Source: Morinoia aosen
Taxonomy: Eukaryota > Arthropoda > Malacostraca > Amphipoda > Talitridae
Assembly (NCBI GenBank): GCA_030386875.1
Contig: CM059559.1
Location: 5,267,177 to 5,331,176 of the forward strand
Direction: 5' to 3'
DNA length: 64,000 nt
Shown: in pieces, positions 10,863 through 22,800 of the stretch
Layout: every line of letters starts with the position of its first letter
Position numbering within the stretch: the first letter of the stretch is position 1
The notes under the pieces: model-generated
Database searches by the model: none
What the model was told of the DNA's origin: nothing
What the model saw: only the letters and a program-made list of their open reading frames with translations
Position numbers and translations under genes: made by a program

Positions 10863-13800
10863 CTGCGGACACAAGTCACGAAGCTGACATTTCGTGGCAA
10901 AATCTCGGAACTAAAATAATCTGTGTTTTAGGAATTAACCACAGAGGTGAGATTTGCTGTAAAAAAAATTGAGAACTAAATTCATCTGTCTCTCAATAAT
11001 TATTCACAGAGGTGAAATATCCTGTCAAAAACTCATAACTAAATTAATCTGTGTTTTAAAAATGAATCACAGAGGTTAAATTTCCAGACAGAAAATCAGA
11101 ATTAGGTTCATTGTGTTTTTACAAATCAATCACGAGTCACGAAGCTGTCATTTTCAGTCAAAAACTTAGAACTGAATTAATCTGTGTTTTTACCAATTAA
11201 TCACCATAAATACTGTCGAATTCTCACCTACAATAGACGGGATGGTGACGATCCAGAAGTAGTAAGTTTCGGTGGCCATCGCGAGCTTCCGCTGCTTCTC
11301 GGCATCGGTGAGCTCATCGTCTGGTATGTCCATTTCTCCTGGACACGCGTACTTCGATGAATAAACCTCCAAAAAATATACGTTGTTGAAATTGTTCTTC
11401 GATGTACTATGATAAAGTTCCTCTCTCAGGCACACAACTGTTAAACAGCGAAGGAAATTAGCGATCTCACGTGGAAAATACGATAACTCAAGCTGGATTT
11501 TATGCCTCGTTTTTTATAACATAGAACAGATTATTTTGACTTGATATGAATCACATTTTTCAGTTCACTCTATTTTTTACGGTACCCATTACTTTTGTTT
11601 AGTAAAGTATGGTACTTACTAAAATCAAGCAATTAAACTAAAATGTGTATAACAGTTTTTGTAGAATAAATTCAAGTTTATGGACCCTGATCCCTTCATA
11701 ATATGTTCTTCATTCCTTTGCCTTTAGAAAAACATTGTATCCGTAATTTTCCAAACAAAATTTAAATGGTGCTATCGAAATTCTAATAGTACAATGCCGC
11801 CAGAGTCTTCTGAGGTTATTAGTAAATGTCAAGACATGCCCGCATTGAATCTCAAGAAACAGTTTTACATACAATCGCACTCTCGGCAATTTTGCACTCA
11901 GTACATCACTTTATATGATAGCAAATTAATCAAGTGTCCTGTAGCACATATTACAATGTATCACTAGCTATCAATTTTTTTTACCTTCAAGCATCGATCT
12001 CAGTAGTTAGAAGTTCGCATCAAGTATTCATTTACAAGTTTCGTCACAACAAATATCAAAAATCTTTTCGTTTACATTTTACGTGAGCTTTCAACCTGCA
12101 TATCTTGTTTAAATATATGTAAGGAACGCTTGAAAGGCCTTTGTATTCTACTACCGAAATGAGTAGGTGAATTGGAACTTGTTCCTTTAGTCTGTGTTCA
12201 AATTCAGAACAAGTCATTCATTGTTAACTGTTATTGTAGCCAGCAAAATTTAAAATTGCAGATGGAACGCTGTTTACATGCTTAAGCACGTTAACCAAGT
12301 ATTAAACAGTCCGACAAATTTTTACTATGATAAGTACATATATTATCCACTGGATAAAATAAACTGTTCCTGAATTTCATCTTGTGATTGGCGTTAAAAA
12401 ATTATCGTTCCTATTTTTTCGACTTGCTTCCAGGTAGGACAATGATATTTGTTTGAACGAAACTCTTCCCCACACCTTTAATTGAGCAAATATGAGTTAG
12501 AAGAAAATTGGAACTCATGCCTAGCCTCAGTAACTTTGCTATTCAAGATACAAGAGACGAAAAAATTCTAGTAAACTTACACTAAGGTTCTCGAACACCT
12601 TAACATGTAAGAACCAGACGTTCCAAACGTTTCTTGGGAAACAAGAAATATGAAAATCTAACCTAACTCCCGTGAATTAACTCAAATGTCATAATTAAGT
12701 AAGGTGCTTGTATCCGTGATCTGTGGTGGGACCTTTGAGGATGTCGGCGAGGTTGAGGGAGTGGACGTTAGTGCAGTACCAGCCGGGCGTGGGCCGCGTC
12801 CAGTTGCCTCGCTTGCATATCACCGTCATGTCCGACTCATTCTGCGAGCTGCACAGGAGTTCATCACAACGTCATACCACTGGAAGATTTTATATATAAC
12901 TTGAAAACACTGGAGTGTTGAAAACACAAGTGTTAGAAGCCCTGATGTGTTGGAAGCCCAGGAGTTTTGAACTTGAAACTGGACTGGGCTGGACTGGACT
13001 GGACTGTTTTAAACTTGAAACCACGTAGCCCAGGATGAACAAACCAAACTAGCCTAAGCTTACAGCCTATCTAACGCCCCCTCAGGAAGCTTGGAGCGCA
13101 GTCATAAAAATTCTTTGCAAATGAATTTACGAACAACTCTGTATTGTGATAGCCTTCTATTCAACCCATTATGTTACGTCGAAAATTTCTTAGTGTTCTG
13201 AGCCTCCTACACATTCGTGACCATGGACACTCACCGGAAGCCAGGGATGCAGCTGTAGGTGACCTTTGTTCCAGCCGTGCGCTTGTTCTCATCGAAGTTG
13301 CTGACGGCGTGGGACGGTACCTGCGGGATGTCGTCGTCACACGGCAGCTCAGTGCAGCTGTAGGGGCAGAAATGCAGCTGTGAGCGACATTGAGAGGGAA
13401 ACATTGCTTCGAAAAATACTTCTTGACACTTTGACTGAGGCAGGTTAAACTGAAGTTTATTATAAAACTGAAATGTAAAGTAAATTGTAGTAAGCAATCT
13501 TGAAAATGGCAAATATTAGCTTGATCGTATCTTCATCTAGTTTTAAGTGGGTATTTATGAAATTTGAGTTTGTGACTACTGGTTGATCAGCAGTATTATG
13601 AAAATCCCCTCCGTGGCCACCAGTGGCTCACGTCCCAGTCAAAGTGTTAAAACATATTACATATTTGGTTCATCATAGGTGACGCAACCTATACCGAATA
13701 AATGAACGATGGTGTTTAAGTTGCAACTTGGTGTTTCGGTTAAGCGAGACTGGCATGCACGCTTTGATGTGGGAACCCCCACCATAGTTGTTGTTTATGT

Positions 13801-16800
13801 CAAGCGAAAGTGAGTATCATTGGTTTGCTTTTGCGTGAGTAAAAGGAAAAATGGTAGCCAGTGACTTTGTTGTGTCCTTCTTCAAGTAAAGGTTCAGGGG
13901 AAGGGAACACATGAAAATGGAGCACGGACTAATGCTAATATATGTAAAAATTACAAAATTTAACCAATAATTTACCAACAGTTTACAATGTGTTATTATT
14001 TGAGCGAAAGTATTTCTTTTATGAGGTGTCATGCAGAGATCAACACCTCAGATCAACAAATGTCAGTCCATTTATCCATTGCAAGTTGTCTAATGTCTTC
14101 AATTAATTTCAATTCTCATGCTGTAGAATTTGGTGTGGGAGGAGGACAAAAATTATTTAAGGAAAGTGTTGTAATTCATTGATAGGAAGATTCCTACATA
14201 GACCTCCAAAGTTCATTCCTTAGCATATTCTTGGAGATCGCGACACTCGTGAGGGGAAATTATTACATGAGGTATACAATGGATACGACATAATTCTCCG
14301 AAGCTTCCGTCAAAATTTGCGTACAATAAACGTAGTCATTTTTTGAAGCGCACTTGCTTCAATATTTGAACTCTTAAGGGAAAATTCAGGCCTCTAATTT
14401 CAGTTCCATTTTTATAATTTATTCCCCCCGTTTCCCTACAAGCAAAAACACACATGTAATTTTCGGGGAGAAAAATACGCACTGAGAACGTGAACAGCAC
14501 GGCAGCATCCGCCATATTTGTCACACGTTAATGATGTCCACTTACTCATCACTACGTAAACCACAAAATGATGTCTTTTTACTCATCACTACATACACCA
14601 CACAACCAGTAAACAGGTTAAAGTAGTACCTGAAGTTTGATTAACAACTTAAACATAAAATACGGCACATCTGCGCAGTCACCCTTTGCGTTCCCACTTC
14701 GACAGGTATACGTAAAGATTAATGCAGATGAGACGGAGAGTGTAAAGTGAAGTACGATTACGAGCAGCGCTGAGTCGCGACAGCGCGAGAGTATAGTGGA
14801 GGCTGGGCGGCGCCTGGTTCAAATAATTGAAAATTTCCCTAAATTATATATTCTAATTATCTCCATTTGTCTGAATATGAAGTATTAACTACGTTATGTA
14901 TAAAATTTTAATCATAAAGTACAAACATAAGAAGAGGGACTTGAATGCCCAAGTGATTTTCGTTGAACGTGAGCTGCGCTCAGTGTGCGCCTGAATACGT
15001 AGGCTCTACCACGAGAGCTCTGTCTGTTCGCGTAGCAGAGCATGCCGGTAGAAGCTTCCGTACTAACGTTCCTCTCACAAGTCCTCCTCAGTAAGCCATT
15101 CGCTTCTATGTCAAAAAGTGCTATCTTCATGTAAAACTAAACGGAATCAATGCTTTAGCCTCCGCTCTAGACTCTGTTGACTTTCGCATTATTAAGGTCC
15201 TTTTTATTATGAAGTGAAAACCTCAGATCAGCAATTATCAGTCCAATAATTCATTGCAAGTTGTTTAGTGCCTTCAATTCGTTTGAATTGTCCTGCTGTA
15301 GAATTTGAAATTGTCTGCAATACATTTTTTCTTTGTTTCAGACCGAAATTTTGTTGACTCAAGTAGTTGAAACGCCCATTTTAAGCGATTTGTCCTTTTA
15401 AATATATCTAATGTTGACATTGAAAGACCACTTCCCCGTTTGTTTTTTTATTTTTAAGCTTTGTAAATCAATCGACAATATTCTTTCTTCATTAATAGAT
15501 CGATTTTCAGGAAGATCATTTACTCTAGCAGGCTCACCGTAGCACAACTGGCGATTTCCATCATTGGATGAACTAGAATTAATTTTCTCAACATATAGAA
15601 TAGCTAGAATAAAAGATTTGTTTTTCTTCCTCTTCAATTTTTCTGAATACGTCAATCTTCCATTGTTATTTCTGCCTGATCGATGAGCCTCACTTCGATT
15701 ATCCCCTCATCTTCGCTAGCGTTCAACTTTCTCAACAGTTACTTTAACCTCTTAAAATGGCTTAGTCCACCCATTGGGCTGTCTTAAGTAATACCAATGT
15801 GTGCGTGCCGATAACAAGTGTAATGATACGCGGGTAAATTTGCTGTTAAATTTTTACCATTTATAGTGTTTTGTGCACATTAACGTTACACTTTCTCCCA
15901 GTCTTGAGAATTCATCACGCCTCTTCTCGGTCATTCTCCGAATGAAGGAGATGCGAGTAACTTTTCGGACAAGCCTTTTAGTGTGCCCTGCGTATCCGGC
16001 CATCTCGAACTGTGCTGCTGCAGGTTCTGCTGTTTTTCCAGACCCTCGAGTTTCGAGATCGTCTAGCGCTTTTTTTCCACTTAGCTGCCCCACTGAAAAC
16101 TTTTCTCAGACATGCAAACCCTCGAGAATTTCCGCTCTTCAACTTCGAGAAGGTTTCTCGTTGGCAATTTTCCCTAGCGTTCAATTGAAACTTCAGTGAA
16201 CTATTCTATTCAATTGAACAATTAACTTCAAATTTTACTCGAAATTAAAGCTGATAGCTTCATGATCTTTCATCTCCTCTCAACTGATTTTTTTGCAATG
16301 TTAGCTACTAAAAAGTTCTTTACAAATTAGCGACTGGCTGCCGCATAGGCAATCGCACCGCTCACAAATTGGTGACTAACAAATGAACAAAATGGTGAAG
16401 ACAAAACGGATGAAATGGTGACCAATAATTTCTCACCACATCGCGAAACCAATTAACAAATAAGCGCAGTATGTAAGAGTGGTGACGAGTACAATCAAGT
16501 TAAAATCGCTGCCTACGTCTGCACAGATTAGCACAGAAAGGTCCACGGAACGCAGCTCAGTGCAGCAGCGTTTTGCGCGACAGCATATCGCCGTAGCATC
16601 TTCAAAGGCGGCCGAGGTTGACCGCCAGAGCCAACTGTGTCGCTTCACACTGGATATTTGCAAGAAAGACCGCTACTGCGTGAAGAAGGACATTGTAGTA
16701 CGACCGCTGCGCAGCGCCTACGCTCGTAACCGCGTGAACACAGCACCTGATCGACGGCGGCCTGTCACAACGGGAATTTTTACTAGAGAAGCGAGCTGTG

Positions 16801-19800
16801 AAGTCTGAAACACTCGTGCTACTCACAAGTACGTCGATGGCAACTTGGACCAGGTGCCGTCTTCCTGGCATGTGGAGTTGGCGCCCATGCCGTCACCTGA
16901 CCTGTGAGGCGGAGGGAGAGGCACTTGTATGATTGTACCGTGCATAGCGAGATAATTAAGTGATTGTACCGGGCATAGCGAGATGATTACGTGATTGTAC
17001 CGCACATAAGGGATGATGAAGTTATTGTGGTGGGCATAAAGAAAAGGTTAAGTGATTGTTTTGGGCATAGCGAGATAGTCAAATTATTGCAGTGGACTGG
17101 ACAAAGGGAGGGGGTTAAGCAATTGTAGTGAACTGGACGGAGGGAGATGGTTAAGCAAATGTAGTGGGCTAGGAAGATGGTTAAGGAAATGTGGTGAACA
17201 TCTTAAGTATTTGTCAACGTGTCCTGGACATAGGGAGATGGTTAAAGAATAGTGGTGGACAGAGGCAAGTTGTTGTGTTAGGTAATTGTGGATGGGCGAC
17301 TCCCTCGATATTTATTTTACACCACTCATCTTTTCAGTCGCTTGAATGCTACATTTTACGCCATACTTAAAAAAAACATTTCCCTTTTCTTGAACAGTTC
17401 TGAATCAAATTCTTTGCTAAATTATCATACAAAATCGTTTCAACGCTCTGAAAATATTCATTTTCTAATTTGTCATGAGTCGATTAGATTAGTTGACCAC
17501 GTGATGCAGAGCTCACCTGAAGCCGTCCCTGCACGTGTAGTTAACCACGTGGTGCAGAGCTCACCTGAGGCCGTCGCTGCACGTGTAGTTGACCACGTGG
17601 TGCAGAGCTCACCTGAAGCCGTCCCTGCACGTGTAATTGACCACGTGGTGCAGAGCTCACCTGAGGCCGTCGCTGCACGTGTAGTTGACCACGTGGTGCA
17701 GAGCTCACCTGAAGCCGTCCCTGCACGTGTAATTGACCACGTGGTGCAGAGCTCACCTGAAGCCGTCCCTACACACGTAGTTGACGACGTGGTGCAGAGC
17801 TCACCTGAAGCCGTCCCTGCACGTGTAGTTGACTACGTGGTGCAGAGCTCACCTGAAGCCGTCCCTACACGTGTAGTTGACCACGTGGTGCAGGACTCAC
17901 CTGAAGCCGTCGCTGCACGTGTAGTTGACCACGTGGTGCAGAGCTCACCTGAAGCCGTCGCTGCACGTGTAGTTGACCACGTGGTCAATGCTGCGTGTGG
18001 TGTTGTCCCACGAGGAGAGGGACTCAATTGGGGCCGCCGGAGGGTCTTCCTCGCAGCCTGGGGCGGGGGGAGGCAGTGCACTGAGAACTCGATGATGAAA
18101 ATTCAAGTTTGCCTAAAGTTGAATGTTATTTGTCTGGAAGGGACAACTGATTTAATAAAAAAGTATAAACGAGTGCGTTAGATAATGACAAATGAGTACC
18201 AACTATGCAGACATCAACCGGGCATTAGCTCCATATGTGCTATCAACCACATCAGGATGCAATTGCATCAACTAGAATGAAGTACGATAACTGGGTAAAG
18301 AATTGAACAAGTCAAAGTTGTATTACTATACCTTCATACCTATACTTATACCTATTACTATACCACTTGTATAACTGTATCTTCTGCACATTTGCATTAT
18401 TTTACCTTCTACACATTTGCATTACTTTACCTTCTACTCATTTGCATTACTTTTACCTTCTACACATTTTTATTACCCTACCTTCTACACATTTTTATTA
18501 CCCTACCTTCTACACATTTGCATTACTTTACCTTCTACACATTTGTGTTACTTTACCTTCTACACATTTTTATTACCCTACCTTCTACACATTTTTATTA
18601 CCCTACCTTCTACTCATTTGCATTACTTTACCTTCTACACATTTGTGTTACTTTACCTTCTACACATTTTTATTACCCTACCTTCTACACATTTGCATTA
18701 CTTTACCTTCTACACATTTGTGTTACTTTACCTTCTACACATTTTTATTACCCTACCTTCTACACATTTTTATTACCCTACCTTCTACACATTTGCATTA
18801 CTTTACCTTCTACACATTTATGTTACTCTACCTTCTACACATTTTTATTACCCTATCTTCTACACATTTTCAATACCCTACCTTCTACACATTTGCATTA
18901 CTTTACCTTCTGGACATTTGTATCACTTTACCTTCTACACATTTCAGCTGTGGATTGAGTTTGGTCCACGTCTTGTTTTGGTGCAAACAAGTCGAGACGC
19001 CCTCTCCATGCGGGTGCGCGCTGCAAAATGAAGAAGTGAGCTAGTTTGCTTAATAATGAGGCAGTAGGAAGTTGCAGTAGTCTAAGGTGATTGTTGTTTG
19101 AAGCCTAGTCTTCATCATATATTAGAATATAAATTAAACTCAAATCAAAATAACATCGAAAACATCCTGGCGTAGTCGACTAATATGTTCACACACATCA
19201 CATTTGTCTGTGTGAGGATATTTTGGGATAATGATTCACGACCATCGCTGATTTTGAAATGAAAACTAAAGCTAGAAGTGTTAAAACGATCAAAGCGTCA
19301 AAACTAATGCTGTGTTTCTGGAGGGTACTTTACAGCGACTACGTTCTGGAAAAGTGGCTGAAAGAAAGCGTCGGACCGAACGATATCAAAACAAGGCCGA
19401 ATGCAACTATATTTTTCACAATAAGACGACGATACTCCGTTTAGTATGTAATTTAGTAAGCAATAAAGGAACCGACACTCGAGCACAAAGTGCGTTCCCA
19501 CACTGGATTCTCCGTGCATACAGACTACAAGATTGAAAGAAATTTGTGAAACAATAAAAGGTTAAAAAATAAACTATTAAGGACTGAAAAATAGACACCA
19601 GTGAACCGAAAAAGATGGTTCGTAGGAAAAAATAACTAAACATTTAAAAAAAAGAAAACCTTCCAAAGCTTCAGCTCAAAACCCCACATCTTCTCCTGAG
19701 AAACCTATTTACTATTGATACAATAATTTCTTCCCCTCAGAAAACGACTAGCCTCGAATGACTATGACGAACTTCCTAAAGAGACTTCAGGCTGCGTCGA

Positions 19801-22800
19801 CATCATCGGTTCTGAGAAGGCGATGAGATCGTTCAAAACACCTTGAAATAAAATTTCATTTTATATACCAAATAAACGTTTGAATTTTTCAATTATTTCA
19901 TTATGAGTTTTGTTTTCGTTATTAATCTTCAGATTCGTTGTATCGTTTTTCCCGGTCTCGTTAAACTGGACACCAATTCGAGAAGTTCTGTACAACTCTT
20001 ATGCGTTTTTATCCTATAGTCAATGAGCGGTGTTGTGAGACTTGTTAAATTTAAAGAATTTAATATCTGGAGATTATGGATATTCATGGTTGTCATCATG
20101 GCTTAATAAATGTATGCGAAGAAACATTTAAAAATGGGAATGAAGAACTATTACCCTAAAAAGTGCAATAATATGAAGCGTGAAACATAGAGCAAAGAAC
20201 TTCCATTAACGAAGTGAAATATCGGTAGGAAAGTAATGATTACGTTATACAAAAATGATACAGTGCACAAGCGTAGTAATTAGGCATTTTGATTGCTTTC
20301 TGCAAATCGATTTGTACCACATCTGGCACGTAGTCCAGGAAAGGTGTCCGGTATTCATGCAAGTCCGATTGTCAGGTACTCTAGCTGTATTGTGCTAATT
20401 CACAGAATGCAATAAGAGAGATACCCGAGTCAAAAAATTGAAGCAGTAAGAGTAGCAACAGAAAAATAGAAATGAACGTAATTGTCGATGGAACTGCTAC
20501 GTTAGTGCATTAATTTCGGCTTACTCTCTAAATTATCATACAACCAATTAAAAGCTCTAACTGAGCTTCTCGAATAATGCCATTTTTTTAACACACCAAA
20601 ATTTCAGTATTTTGATTACGTACATCCCGTAACGAAAAAAACAACGGTTTGCATGGCTTCCAGCTGATGGTACCAAGCTAATTAGGATTATAAAAACATA
20701 ACGATTCGTTCAGCCATCAGCAGAAAAATCTCATAATTTAGAAACTCCTAGAGTTAAAGAACGGCACCACTGAGCGCACCATGAGGTATTGAGCACGGTT
20801 CATTTGAGGCAGCAGTCGATGGTCGTCATGTGCCCACCGTCTGTTGCCTCAGCGACCATCACAATCTGACGTTAGCGCCGCGATCCATCGACCGACTTTT
20901 GCGGGAGATTTCATTCTCACTTTTGGCAGCGAGGGAAATTTTGTGAGCAGTACATGAACACTTTAACTGCAGCGGGTTAAAATGAAGTTCAATATTATAA
21001 TCAAATTAGAGTTAATTTTATAGATCAGATTTAAATATTGCAAACATTAAATACATAGAGCGTTCATTTAGTTTCCATTGAGTATTCATGAAAATTGAGT
21101 TAGTGACTGCTGGTCGGTCGAAAGCATTTTAAAAATCCCCCCAGTGACGACCGGTGGGTCACGTCGCAGTCAAAGTGTCAATATGCAATAAATTATTCTC
21201 TATATGCAGTTATTGCATTAGTTTAAGACTCCCTTACTACAGCAGAGGCAGTAACTATTTAGGATGAACTGTAGAAAACGTGGAATCTCTGCACAAGGTG
21301 TTTTCCCACACAGAGTACCATACGCATAGAAACAGCAAAGTAGGAAGGAAGACAGAGAAAAGATGGTTATGAAAGTATGAAAGCTGAAAAAAGCAAAGTG
21401 GGCACGAAAGATAGAAGTTCCGAAGGTCTGTCTATAGCGGAGGTAACGACAGTATCCCTCTGAGAACTTCAGTCTCCACAGCAAGGGAAAGGCAAGCCTA
21501 ACTAACCTTAGCCGATTGCCCATCATATTCACCTATCGTATTTCCCAAAAATTTTCACATCAACATCAGAGAGCTCAAGTATACCTCGATTAATTAGTTC
21601 ACTTTTCATTTTATATCGTGGAAGTTCATCAAAAATAATTATCCCTCTAGTCCGTATTATTTTCCGTTGCTCAATGAATTCAATTCCATCAAATTGATGC
21701 AGCAAAACGAGTAGTTAGTATATTTATAGTCACTGCATTGAGCCGCGCCATTTAAATACAAATCCCTGAAGGCGCCCCAGTTTATACGCTCTTTTGTACG
21801 ATTTTAAATACTTTTGATGGCGTCAGCAATGCCCTTCTCAACCCCCGTGGAACACGGAAGAAAGAATAAATAAAAACAAGCATTCTAAAATTATTCTCCA
21901 GCAAAGAATGCTGAAACATTTTTAAATAGCAATGCCACCTCCTTAAACTTTAACGTGCGTATCAGCAAGAAAATTTTACCGAAAAACATTCTGAGATTTT
22001 GTTATTCGTTGGGCACTTCGGGCGCTGGAATGAGAGCGAAGCTTTCTACCCATCACAGCTGTTCCGCTCACAGGAAATGTGTGCCAAGGATGACCGTAAA
22101 ATTAAGAGCTGGTTTCACAATGTGTTGTTCAAAAATTGAACATAAAACCCGGCGTGTTTCACGGGCACATTAATCGAGGTGAATACAACTGAACTTTTGC
22201 ACTCACTTTCAGCAGACATGATATTTTTGAATTATTTTTACTTAGATGAACACGACGGTGATAATCTGTTCAATTATTGTTACTCAAAACGCATGAGAAT
22301 AACAATGCCTTTTTCTACAAACACGTACAACACGTACGTATTTCAGACAAACCAATTTTTACTTAGTGCACTCAGTTTTGCTGTTACCTCACCCACGCTG
22401 TGTGGCATGCCTCTGTTCATAATAAGAAATGAAATAAATACACGAAGTGACAAACTCTGTTTTATTCATGAATAAGATAGAAATGCACATAAAGAATAAA
22501 ATATCTTTTGTACGTCAAACTTTGTAGGTTACAAAGTGTAGGTCAAAGAGCGAGTGACAAAATTTGTAGGTCAGAGAGTGTAGATTAAGCAATGAAGGAT
22601 CAAAAATGACGCAGCGCAAAGAGTGAAAGAAACAATAAATGGAGCGATACCAAACAAAAATGCCAAACAAAAATGCCAAACAAAAATAACATTCAACTTG
22701 ACATTTCAATGACACTTGGACAACATCGTCATACCACAAAGGCATCACTTGACATTTCAATGACACTTGGACAACATCGTCATACCACAAAGGCATCACC

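Noticed and set aside
17288-18181. 297-aa + strand ORF with SSPEAVPARVVDHVVQ repeats
   Set aside because: Antisense of the 48-bp donor array; its apparent regularity comes from the exon on the other strand.
18367-19044. Three overlapping 188-225 aa hydrophobic + strand ORFs resembling a membrane protein
   Set aside because: Frame permutations of the 25-bp array on the strand opposite the sushi gene.
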